Shown here: one piece after another, positions 7,201 to 14,185 of the stretch
Layout of the letters: every line of letters starts with the position of its first letter
Numbering within the stretch: the stretch's first letter is position 1
Source of the DNA: Bacillota bacterium
GTDB taxonomy: Bacteria; Bacillota; Clostridia; Christensenellales; CAG-138
Length of the DNA: 33,564 nucleotides
NCBI GenBank assembly: GCA_016286445.1
Contig: JAEESS010000026.1
Span: 1-33,564, forward strand
Reading direction: 5' to 3'
Notes under the pieces: generated by a model
Told to the model about the DNA's origin: nothing
The model's input: only the letters and a program-made list of their open reading frames with translations
The model's database searches: none
Translations under genes and position numbers: made by a program

Positions 7201-9384
7201 TGTCAGGGCAGTATTCTTGCTCACGTCCAGCTCCGTCAGTTGGTTGCTGTAGCAAATAAGGTGTTCAAGGTCAGAATTCTTGCTCACGTCCAACTCTGTC
7301 AGTCTACTATAGCCACAGTTAAGATACTGGAGCGCAGGATTCTTGCTGACGTCCAATGACTCCAGTCTCATATTATTGCAAACAAGCTTCGAAAGCGAAG
7401 GAAAATACTCGATCCCGGCTAAAGATTGTATCTGTGTTTTGACGACGTCCAATAATTCTACACATTCCGCCTGCTCCTTCGTCATGTAATAACCGGTCTC
7501 TTTGTCACCGGAATGATTCAGATTCTTTATGATCCATTTTCGAAAATTCGCATCGGGGAAATTCGTCTCGTTGATCTCGAGATAGCGGTCGCCGGTAAAC
7601 AGTACGGTAACCTCCATTGGCCGATATTGATACACAAAGCTGTCGACACGTCCGGGAAACGTTACAATACCGGTTGTCTTATTTAAAGTATACGATGCAT
7701 CCGATAATTCAACCTTCTGAACATCTTCAAGCGACATAATGCTTGTCAGGTCATAGGTAAAACAATCCCCCTCCTGCACGATCCGTTGATTTGGAATCGT
7801 TTGCGGAGATACTTCGCCGTCAAAGTCGCCGTATTGCTGAATCATATTGTTGATGACGTCCTGATCGATCATGGCAAGATGATTATGATCGCAATATAGA
7901 TACTCGGGCAAAACACTCCCAAGGGTCAGGTCTGTCAGTTCATTATTGCTGCAACGAATGTATTTGAGCGCAGTATTATTGCTTAAATCCAGCGTCGTTA
8001 TCTTATTATATGAGCAGTCAAACCAATCAAGCTCTCTGTTGTTGCTCACATCCAATTCCGTCAACAGATTGCTTCCGCAAAGAAGATCTGAAAGCTCAGT
8101 ATTGTTGCTCACATCCAATTCTGTCAACAGATTGCCGAAGCAATTAAGAGTTGAAAGCTCAGTATTGCTGCTGACATCCAGCACAAAAAGTCTATCATTA
8201 TAACAGCTGAGATACGAAAGCCCCGTGTTATGGCTCACATCCAATTCGTATAAAGGATTATCGGAACATCCTAAGCTATGTAATTGAACCAGATCCTGTA
8301 TATTTAGTGTCTCAATATGATTCCCGCCGCAATCCAGCGAAACAAGCGCAGCATTCTTACTGACGTCCAGTTCAGTTAACCCGTTGCTTCCACAATGCAA
8401 ATATTCAAGCGCATTATTGTTGCTCACATTTAGTTCGGATAACAAATTCGTACTGCAGTTCAGTTCTTGAAGTGCAGTATTCTTACTGACATCCAGATCC
8501 GTCAGTTGGTTTTCATAACAGCTCAGCTCAACAAGTGCGGTATTCCTACTGACGTCCAGTTCAGATATCTGGTTGTCTCCGCAAATCAAATGTTCAAACG
8601 CAGAATTGTTGCATACATTCAGTTCGGATATCTGATTCAGATTGCAGTACAGAATCTGAAGCGCGGTATTGGTGCTGACGTCCAACGTCGTCAGCTGATT
8701 CCCGATACAGCGCAGCTCAGTAAGAGCAGTATTCCCGCTTACATCCAGCGCCGTCAACTGATTCGTACCGCAGTATAGCGTTTGCAGCGCAGTATGATCG
8801 CTCACGTCCAACGCAGTCAGTTGGTTGAAGTCGCAGAACAGCGTAATAAGATCCGGATTATGGCTGACGTCCAACACAGTCAACTGGTTACTATCACAAG
8901 AGAAATACTGCAGCTCCGGACAATGACTGACGTCCAATGACGTCAATTGATTGCCGCTGCACCAAAGCTTTTGCAGTTCAGTATTCTTGCTGATATTCAA
9001 TTCAGTAAGTTGATTGCCGTCACACCAAAGAACCTGAAGTGCCGTATTGCCGCTTAAGTCCAACGTCGTTAAACTGTCATTGACGCAAGAGAGTTCTTTA
9101 AGCATCTTGAAATTCTCAATTCCTTCAAGAGACTTAATCTCCCGTATGAATTCGCACTCCATTCTTACAACGCTTTGCACATCCTCCTCGGTCATATAAT
9201 AACCAGTTTCAGCATCTCCTCTGACATCGTAATTGTCAATGATCCAATTTCGAAAGCCATCATCGGGGAAATTTGTCTCGTTGATTTCCAGATAGCGGTC
9301 GTCTGCTGCTGCAAATCCGTAGTGCAACGGCAACAGTGCAGTCACCATCAATGCGCATAGAACGATTGCCAACAGCTTTTTCAT
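4282..9384 (-). CDS. Very large secreted leucine-rich-repeat protein with BspA-type repeats and C-terminal FN3-like domains
   Basis: 1700 residues. A signal peptide covers residues 1-26. The module YLEINETNFPD...FRNWI opens each of two leucine-rich blocks (about residues 33-540 and 600-1090). Each block has some 17-18 units of 21 residues of the form LTELDVSKNTALEELxCxxNQ, resembling the IRREKO-type bacterial LRR, and nearly every unit has one cysteine at the same position. Each block closes with a similar Ig-like segment (YDLTSIM...DSFVYQ...MEVTV), so the whole module is duplicated. Then come BspA/LRR_5-type repeats (IPDSVTSIGYAAF..., about 1150-1390) and two fibronectin type III-like domains (WDPVEGAAGYVIYRR and VKWEASKNFTGYQIKY). 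No LPXTG signal or surface-layer domain is seen, so it may be released. Such proteins usually act in adhesion or binding, but no ligand can be read. It has its own promoter and terminator. Confidence 0.93.
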   Translation of the reverse strand: MKKLLAIVLCALMVTALLPLHYGFAAADDRYLEINETNFPDDGFRNWIIDNYDVRGDAETGYYMTEEDVQSVVRMECEFIREIKSLEGIENFKMLKELSCVNDSLTTLDLSGNTALQVLWCDGNQLTELNISKNTELQKLWCSGNQLTSLDVSHCPELQYFSCDSNQLTVLDVSHNPDLITLFCDFNQLTALDVSDHTALQTLYCGTNQLTALDVSGNTALTELRCIGNQLTTLDVSTNTALQILYCNLNQISELNVCNNSAFEHLICGDNQISELDVSRNTALVELSCYENQLTDLDVSKNTALQELNCSTNLLSELNVSNNNALEYLHCGSNGLTELDVSKNAALVSLDCGGNHIETLNIQDLVQLHSLGCSDNPLYELDVSHNTGLSYLSCYNDRLFVLDVSSNTELSTLNCFGNLLTELDVSNNTELSDLLCGSNLLTELDVSNNRELDWFDCSYNKITTLDLSNNTALKYIRCSNNELTDLTLGSVLPEYLYCDHNHLAMIDQDVINNMIQQYGDFDGEVSPQTIPNQRIVQEGDCFTYDLTSIMSLEDVQKVELSDASYTLNKTTGIVTFPGRVDSFVYQYRPMEVTVLFTGDRYLEINETNFPDANFRKWIIKNLNHSGDKETGYYMTKEQAECVELLDVVKTQIQSLAGIEYFPSLSKLVCNNMRLESLDVSKNPALQYLNCGYSRLTELDVSKNSDLEHLICYSNQLTELDVSKNTALTELRCEGNKLTALDVSKNTALTDLSCEANQLTELDVRKNTVLVKLACPRNQLTELDVSKNTALEYLNCYSNQLTELDVSENTALEVLSCNSNQLTELDISKNTALEVLSCGSNQLTELDVSKNTALEELSCDDNLMTELDVSNNTALSWLSCSNNQLTELDVSRNSALEYFYCRENMLKTLNLGHITGLEELYCDNNLLIELDVSNLSELYWLRCNNNQLTTLDLSANLRLDELYCQDNQLTTLNLSNCNLGWLMCNNNQLTTLDLSSCTGLYYLVCSNNALSSIIFGDARPWYLDCQNNHLAYLDREIVAWLEGEAAAENMRDDPDESDVYCEYYVSPQTIPDQQIEKDGGLYVYDLTSIMPLSYVADIAITDPVNSFDANTGIITFTEKPDSFVYQFEYGMEVTVSFSEQTASGQCGDTLYWSFDRDSGTLTITGSGDMWGYSFQSPAPWMAVNDLGDPMIGYVLLPDELTHIGSCAFADLVCLSGITIPEKVTGIGENAFCWCEGLRGNITIPDSVTTIGVDAFNGCKNLQSVTLSNNLTYIPQGLFSECSSLTEITIPDSVTSIGYAAFHDCAALKEITIPDGVKNINENAFGFCKSLETVTIGKGVTQIPDWAFRDCSALKQITISKNVTYVWSTAFTNCTGLTDVYYEGTKAECEAQLTVLSNELKNAAWHYLTPAFTPAVEWNAEDVQFKGATPYVICNGSAQTPRFTVKNSADGSVVDPENYDYEYVENAAPGTGYVIVTFKGDYTGECQGWFKIYLPATTNTYVENVSNGIQIKWDPVEGAAGYVIYRRAWSSTTNGWTDFVRWYNVTGTSWIDGSDDSHKVYAGSRYQYGVKAYFARRTDPVSGATIGGNVGDNFNLGEVGPLKTTVRITTRKLVQVRPGSKQMTVKWEASKNFTGYQIKYATDANFTKNVKAIKIGDPTTYWTTIKSLQSNTTYYVCIRSYHEFEGMTYFGEWSNVLSCKVK
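6715..7365 (-). repeat. Near-identical 63-bp tandem repeats inside the leucine-rich-repeat gene
   Basis: In the second LRR block the 21-residue units are repeated at DNA level with 63-base period. Consecutive copies share long identical runs around the GTATTCTTGCTGACGTCCA core as written on the plus strand. The first block is much more diverged. The pattern indicates recent unit amplification or gene conversion within this segment. Confidence 0.85.
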
Positions 9385-9436
9385 TCTTTTATCCTCCCTG
9401 AAATCATCCTATAAAGTCCTGAAAACCGTTGTATAT

Positions 9437-9465
9437 AGTATACCAATCATTCGCGCGATTTGCAA
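9437..9465 (-). promoter_or_regulatory. Sigma-A promoter of the leucine-rich-repeat gene
   Basis: TTGCAA (9465..9460), a 17-base spacer and TATACT (9442..9437), followed by a leader of about 45 bases. A GGGAGG ribosome site ends eight bases before the ATG at 9384. Confidence 0.8.
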
Positions 9466-9512
9466 CCACAATTCAATCGAAACTTCGGTATTTTCGTATG
9501 TGAAGGCAAATG

Positions 9513-9536
9513 AAAAAGGGAGGAATTCCTCCTCCC
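9513..9536 (-). terminator. Second hairpin terminator downstream of the first propeller gene
   Basis: Seven-base stem GGGAGGA/TCCTCCC with a five-base loop. On the minus strand it is followed by TTTTT. It lies about 80 bases beyond the first terminator and just upstream of the LRR gene promoter, so it would act as a backup insulator. Confidence 0.7.
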
Positions 9537-9611
9537 GATCAAAGATGCATCATCCTCGTTGTTCTTAGGATGACCTTTTTCCCATCCCGTTTCGCAAAGT
9601 GTTCGCGCACG

Positions 9612-9635
9612 AAAAAAGCCCGCTTTGCAGCGGGC
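9612..9635 (-). terminator. Intrinsic terminator of the first propeller gene
   Basis: Stem GCCCGCT/AGCGGGC with a TTGC loop and a run of six Ts on the minus strand, 16 bases after the stop at 9651. The flank beyond it resembles the sequence between the surE promoter and the terminator at 4241. Confidence 0.85.
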
Positions 9636-9650
9636 GGAGTACGTTCCTTT

Positions 9651-11549
9651 TCAGCTCAGCTTCAGGCAGAAGAGGCGAGGCTGTTCTTTGGTGCCGGTGG
9701 TGGCGACGACGATGTAATTGCCGTATGCGACGGGCGTGGCGTCGACGCGTTCGCCGAGATCGAGGGCAAAGAGCGCGTTCTCGCCGGGACGCGAAGCGTC
9801 GTAGAGGCGCATGCCGCCGCTGCGGTCGCAGGCGATGAGGTATGCGTCGCCGCGCGCGTTATAGACGACGAGCGGTGAGGAGACATAGTCCGCGCCGCCG
9901 GTCTGTGTGATCTCCCAGCGCACCGCGCCGTTTTTGCGGTCGAACGCAACAATCTTGCCGCCGAAGGTATAGGTCGGATTGCCGTCCGCATCCTGCGTCT
10001 GCACGGTCAGTCCGTAGAACGAACAGATCAGAAGATCGCCGATCGTGCCGTGACCGATGTGCGGCGTCGCCTTGCCGCCGCCCTTCATGCTCCTGCCGGT
10101 GGTCGGATCGAGGATCTGCACGAACTGCTTGTTTTCCCAGACGATCGCGCCGGTCTTGGCATTGATCTTGCGCACATAGCAGTAGCCGTAACCGTTCTGG
10201 AGCGAGCTGTCCTGCTGATCCGTCTGGGAGACCGTGTATACATAGACCGTACCGCTGCCGCCGTCCTCCTCGAGCACGGGCGTTGCGTCGGAATCGCCGC
10301 CGACGTCGGTCACGAACTGCAGCTTCAGCGTGTTGAGATCGACGCACTGCAGGTATCCGCCGTTATCGCAGAGATACAGATAATTGCGGAACGCGGCGAC
10401 CGAGGATTCAAAGCCAAACGCACGCTTGCCCGCCTGCGTCGAGCCGGAATAGCCCGTGCCGGAATAGCGGTACTTGATCTTGTCGCCGGGACTGATCGAA
10501 AGCGTTCCGGTCTCGGCGTCGTAGCGCGTGTTGAGCTCAATGATGTATAAAACGCCGTTTTCACTCGGCCAGATCAGCGTATCGTCGATAATGAGCGGGC
10601 TGGAATCGAACGCAGACCAGTCGTTGCGGCGCGCCGTATAGTCCTTGCCGGAAACGATCGTTTCATAGGTGTTGCTGCACAGATTCACCGCAAATGCCGC
10701 GGATTTGTTGCTGTTCGGCTCCGAGAGCGTGCCCTGCCCGATATACAGCATCGGAATGCCCCTCGGATCCAGCGTCGGCGTGCCGAACAGCGGCACGTTC
10801 ACCGCGATCGGTTCCCGTGTGCGGCTGCCGGTCTCCAGTTCATAAAAGTAGATATTGCCGTCCGCGCCGCAGAGAATGACCTCGTTGAGGCTGTCCTTTG
10901 CCTTGAACTCCTCGCGGACACCGAGCGTTTTCAGCGTCTGCCCTTCCCACGTTACGACCAGCGGCTGACCGGTCCACATGGCGCCTGCATAGCCGTTCGC
11001 GGATCCGATCGAGTATGCCCAGACCTGTTCGAGCGTCTGCATCGTCACCCGTGCCGTGCCGTAGGAAAAGCCGCTGCGGTAATTGTTGCCCGCAAACGTC
11101 GTAATGCCCTTCACGCCGGTGTAGTCCTGTCCTCTCCCGAAGGAGAACGTATTCTCGTTCGGATTCGAGGAATAGCTGTCGTCTCGGTTGTTCTTGCGGA
11201 TCTCGTAGGTGAAGCCGAAGTTCGAGGGCTTCGCGTTCTCATCCGGAACCACGTCGAATGAATCTGTCGCCGGATATGCCTGCGGATCGGGAATCACGGA
11301 GGCTTCGGTCGGCGATTCGGTCGCCTGTGACTGCGGTCTTTCGGTCGATTCGGCGGATCCCGTGTCGATCTCCGTTGCAAACGAAAGCGCGTCCTGCGAT
11401 CTGCCGCAGCCCGAGCCGCCCTTTCTCGGCGTCGAATCTCTGAGTCCGACGGCGAATATCAAAATCACGACGGCGATCACAAGGATGAACACCGACGCGC
11501 AAAACATGATAAATTTCGGACTGATGGTCCGTTCCCGCTTTCTTGCCAT
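9651..11549 (-). CDS. Membrane-anchored PQQ-type beta-propeller protein (paralogue 1)
   Basis: 632 residues. A basic N-terminus (MARKRERT) is followed by one membrane helix (about residues 12-35), a low-complexity Ser/Thr/Glu linker to about residue 90, and an extracellular domain. That domain carries the GITTFAGNNYR signature, then repeated blade-like segments (QPLVVTW, DGNIYFYELETGSR, IPMLYIGQG, NYLYLCDNGGYLQCVDLNTL, TGAIVWENKQ, GKIVAFDRKNGAVRWE). These are typical of PQQ-like propellers that bind polysaccharide or protein rather than a cofactor. The catalytic residues of quinoprotein dehydrogenases are not apparent. It is a tandem paralogue of the gene at 11802. A longer frame starts at 11612 but crosses the promoter at 11556-11584 and has a poor ribosome site. 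The ATG at 11549 has no Shine-Dalgarno, consistent with a leaderless message. Function unknown. Confidence 0.88.
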   Translation of the reverse strand: MARKRERTISPKFIMFCASVFILVIAVVILIFAVGLRDSTPRKGGSGCGRSQDALSFATEIDTGSAESTERPQSQATESPTEASVIPDPQAYPATDSFDVVPDENAKPSNFGFTYEIRKNNRDDSYSSNPNENTFSFGRGQDYTGVKGITTFAGNNYRSGFSYGTARVTMQTLEQVWAYSIGSANGYAGAMWTGQPLVVTWEGQTLKTLGVREEFKAKDSLNEVILCGADGNIYFYELETGSRTREPIAVNVPLFGTPTLDPRGIPMLYIGQGTLSEPNSNKSAAFAVNLCSNTYETIVSGKDYTARRNDWSAFDSSPLIIDDTLIWPSENGVLYIIELNTRYDAETGTLSISPGDKIKYRYSGTGYSGSTQAGKRAFGFESSVAAFRNYLYLCDNGGYLQCVDLNTLKLQFVTDVGGDSDATPVLEEDGGSGTVYVYTVSQTDQQDSSLQNGYGYCYVRKINAKTGAIVWENKQFVQILDPTTGRSMKGGGKATPHIGHGTIGDLLICSFYGLTVQTQDADGNPTYTFGGKIVAFDRKNGAVRWEITQTGGADYVSSPLVVYNARGDAYLIACDRSGGMRLYDASRPGENALFALDLGERVDATPVAYGNYIVVATTGTKEQPRLFCLKLS

Positions 11550-11555
11550 GTCTTG

Positions 11556-11584
11556 ATGATACCATATTCCCCCACGGTTCGCAA
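11556..11584 (-). promoter_or_regulatory. Promoter of the first propeller gene, placed for a leaderless transcript
   Basis: TTGCGA (11584..11579), a 17-base spacer and TATCAT (11561..11556). Only six bases separate the -10 box from the ATG at 11549, so the normal start of transcription falls on the A of the ATG. No ribosome-binding sequence precedes that ATG. Confidence 0.65.
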
Positions 11585-11634
11585 CGCCGAAAATGCAAAC
11601 TATTTTCGACATTTCCGTTAATTAAACGCAGAAA

Positions 11635-11660
11635 CCCCCTCCGCAAAGATGCGGAAGGGG
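11635..11660 (-). terminator. Probable terminator of the second propeller gene
   Basis: Ten-base stem with one mismatch (CCCCCTCCGC against GCGGAAGGGG) around AAAGAT, with GTTTCTGCGTTT following on the minus strand. The T tract is weak. It lies about 140 bases after the stop at 11802, and nothing else was recognised in that gap. Confidence 0.55.
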
Positions 11661-11801
11661 CAATTGCTTTTTACCGGATCACGAGAGTCCGAAGCTCAAT
11701 CACCGCACCGATCCGTCAAACGCAGCGACCTGTGCGATACATTTGACACCTTGCGGTGCAGCCCGCCCGGAAACCTCGCCAGGATCAGAATCATGACGAA
11801 A

Positions 11802-13727
11802 CTACGAGAGGCGGATGCCGAAGATCTTCTGACCGCCGCGGCAGCCGACCACGAGCATGTTGCCGAACACCACCGGCGACGCCTCGAAGACGGTCTCCGT
11901 CGGGCGCAGCGCGCCGAGCTGCTGACCCGTTGCGGCGTCGATCAGATAGAGATATCCCTTGGAATCTGCCTGGATGATATAGCCTCTGTTCTCCGAGTCG
12001 TAAATGACGACAGGGCTCGACCATGCATAGGCGTCCATCTCGAACTCCCAGCCGATCCCGTCGTGAATCGTCATGGTCTCCTTGTCGAGCGCGACCAGCA
12101 CGCCCGCATCCTTGGTCCCGTACCGCGCGAACGGTACGATCACGAGGTTTTCGATGTTGCTGCCCGCTCTTCCGACCACCGCCGTTGCCTGGATGCCGCC
12201 GGATACGCCCGAAACGGTGAACACCGTCAGCGCGTATTTCTTGACCTCGCCGGTCATTGCGTCGATTCTGAAAAACGGCGCAAGGCCCGTGTTGTTCTTG
12301 TCCTTGTTGAAATGCAGGGACGTGCCGACATACAGGTATGCTTCCTCGTCGGAGATCACGTCGAGCACGGGACTGGCGTTCGTATCATCCTCGGTGTTCG
12401 CGATCCAGACGACGCGCATCGTATTGAGATCAATGCACTGGAACATGCCGTCGTTGCTCGACAGATACAGGAAGCCGTTCCATGCGACGGCGCTGCCCTC
12501 GTAGCCCTGCCACTTATGCGTGGCGTCCGCCTTGTCGATCTCGTCGTAGATGTTGTTGCAGTCGTAGCGGAACTTGACGATGTCCGAAGGATTGACCGAA
12601 ACAGAGCCGAGCTCCGGATCAAAGACCGTGTTGAGCTTCATCGTATAGAGGATGCCGTTTTCGCCCGGATAGATCAGCGTATCGGTCTTGGCGTCGATGA
12701 GCGGCGCGGAGTCGTACGCGTACCATCTGCGTCTTGCAAAGGGGTCGGTTCCCTGCTTGCCGAACTCGTACAGCACCTTGCCGTTGATCAGCGAGATGAT
12801 ATACGCGCGCGATTTCTGGCTGTCGTTCTCGTACTGATCGCCGGAGCCGCAGTACAGCAGCGGTATCCCTCTCGGATCGATGCTGCCGGTGCCCTTGAAC
12901 GGAACGTTCATGACGATCTTGTCGCGCGTTTCCTCGCCGGTTTCAAGGTCGAGGAAGTAGATATTGCCATCCTCGGTAGGGTAAATGACCTCGACGAGGT
13001 TTTCCTTCTGTTTTGCCCACTCATGGAGATTCATGATCTTCCGCGTTTCCGCCGGCCACTGCACGATCAGCGGCTGACCCGTCCATCCGCAGCCGGACCA
13101 GCTGCCGCTGCCGCCGCCCTTCGTGAGCGACGAAATGCCCTTGTCCCAGACCTGCGTGAGCTTGAACTCGGTTAAGTTCACCGGATCCGTGCTCGACATG
13201 TTTCTCCAGTTGTTGCCGCGGAAGGTCAAAACGCCCTTGATATCCTCCGCATTGTACGCGTCCGCAGGCGGGAATTCGATCGTCTCCGTCCGGACGAAGC
13301 TGTTGGCGATGGTCTCCTCCCCGTCGATCTCAAGATGCGGAACGAAGCCGAAATGATCCGGGTTGGAATCCGCGACCATGTACGGCGTGGGACGCGGCGT
13401 CGGCGTCGGCGTGGGGATCGGCGTCGGGACCGGCGGGATCGTCGCGCCGTTGACGTAATCCTCGTAGGTGATCGTCGGTCGGGCGACGTTTGCGTAACCG
13501 TCCGGATTCTCCTGCACCTGCGCGTTGTATTCCGCCTGCAGCCGCTCCTCCTCGATCAGGAACTGGTTGTGCCGTTCCTGCTCCTCGCGGCGTTCCTGTA
13601 TGCAGCTGATCGCCGTCCATGCGATCAAGGCGATCAGCACGAGGACCAGCAGCGCGAAAATCGAGACGATCACATAAAAGCGCGGCTGCACTCTTCTCCT
13701 TTTTTTCTTCCTATGTGTCTGCGTCAT
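11802..13727 (-). CDS. Membrane-anchored PQQ-type beta-propeller protein (paralogue 2)
   Basis: 641 residues. A strongly basic N-terminus (THRKKKRRR) precedes one membrane helix (about 19-43), then a charged, probably coiled-coil stretch (IQERREEQERHNQFLIEEERL begins it), a Pro/Thr-rich spacer near residue 105, and an extracellular propeller. The propeller opens with GVLTFRGNNWR, the same signature as in paralogue 1, and its blade segments match paralogue 1 in order (GNIYFLDLETGEE, IPLLYCGSGD, GFLYLSSNDGMFQCIDLNTM, GYLYLIDAATGQQLG). The start at 13727 is chosen because GGGAGGAG stands just before it; an upstream in-frame ATG at 13757 lacks this. The two paralogues are separately promoted or terminated, not a simple operon. 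Ligand and role are unknown; envelope sensing or scaffolding is only a guess. Confidence 0.88.
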   Translation of the reverse strand: MTQTHRKKKRRRVQPRFYVIVSIFALLVLVLIALIAWTAISCIQERREEQERHNQFLIEEERLQAEYNAQVQENPDGYANVARPTITYEDYVNGATIPPVPTPIPTPTPTPRPTPYMVADSNPDHFGFVPHLEIDGEETIANSFVRTETIEFPPADAYNAEDIKGVLTFRGNNWRNMSSTDPVNLTEFKLTQVWDKGISSLTKGGGSGSWSGCGWTGQPLIVQWPAETRKIMNLHEWAKQKENLVEVIYPTEDGNIYFLDLETGEETRDKIVMNVPFKGTGSIDPRGIPLLYCGSGDQYENDSQKSRAYIISLINGKVLYEFGKQGTDPFARRRWYAYDSAPLIDAKTDTLIYPGENGILYTMKLNTVFDPELGSVSVNPSDIVKFRYDCNNIYDEIDKADATHKWQGYEGSAVAWNGFLYLSSNDGMFQCIDLNTMRVVWIANTEDDTNASPVLDVISDEEAYLYVGTSLHFNKDKNNTGLAPFFRIDAMTGEVKKYALTVFTVSGVSGGIQATAVVGRAGSNIENLVIVPFARYGTKDAGVLVALDKETMTIHDGIGWEFEMDAYAWSSPVVIYDSENRGYIIQADSKGYLYLIDAATGQQLGALRPTETVFEASPVVFGNMLVVGCRGGQKIFGIRLS

Positions 13728-14144
13728 AGCTCCTCCCGGGTTTACGTCCGCATGCATGCTGCGGATATCGGATCATGTCCGGAATCGCGGGACCGTTCCC
13801 GCATGGAATTTTCCGGGCAAGCGAATCAATCTGTTTTGTACGCGTCATCTTTTGGCGCGAAAATTTTACCGCATTTTTTCACGATCTGACGCGAAACGGA
13901 TCAAAACCACCGTGCTTTGGACCGTATCTTGCGAACAATCGGCCGTTTTTTCGCTACATCTTGCGCCGCAAGAGGCTGTTTTCTTCCAAAAACGCCGATG
14001 TTATTCTTATCCATCGTATTGATCATAACACGGTGTTTTGAACAAACTGCGTTATCTTTGTGAACAGTTTTAGCCGAAACTGTTTCAATTTTGTGTCAAT
14101 CTGCGGTAAAACGCCGAAATCAGATCATTTCCCCGCAGAAGCGC
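13728..14144. other. Gene-free 0.4-kb spacer or long leader before the second propeller gene
   Basis: No coding frame with support is seen. It is AT-richer than its neighbours, with several runs of T or A. A near-perfect inverted repeat (GAACAGTTT and its complement around TAGCC, about 14061-14085) lies near a TGTTATGAT extended -10-like sequence on the minus strand (about 14029-14037). A good -35 box is missing, so the start of transcription for the propeller gene is uncertain. A further small palindrome, CTTGC-GCC-GCAAG, lies near 13961-13973. Confidence 0.5.
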
Positions 14145-14173
14145 AAAAAAGCCGCCCCGGAGGGCAGCTTTTG
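14145..14173 (-). terminator. Intrinsic terminator of the nagB-glmM operon
   Basis: Stem AAAAGC-C-GCCC against GGGC-A-GCTTTT with one mismatch. On the minus strand it is followed by six Ts, 13 bases beyond the glmM stop. Confidence 0.85.
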
Positions 14174-14185
14174 TAGCCGTTTTGC

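Noticed and set aside
6715..7365. Regular repeats that could suggest a CRISPR array
   Set aside because: The period is exactly 63 bases, the units are coding in one frame and translate to leucine-rich repeats, and there are no unique spacers.
11649..13175. A 508-codon plus-strand open frame opposite the second propeller gene
   Set aside because: Low-complexity Arg/Val/Asp composition typical of a shadow; the opposite strand has recognisable propeller repeats.
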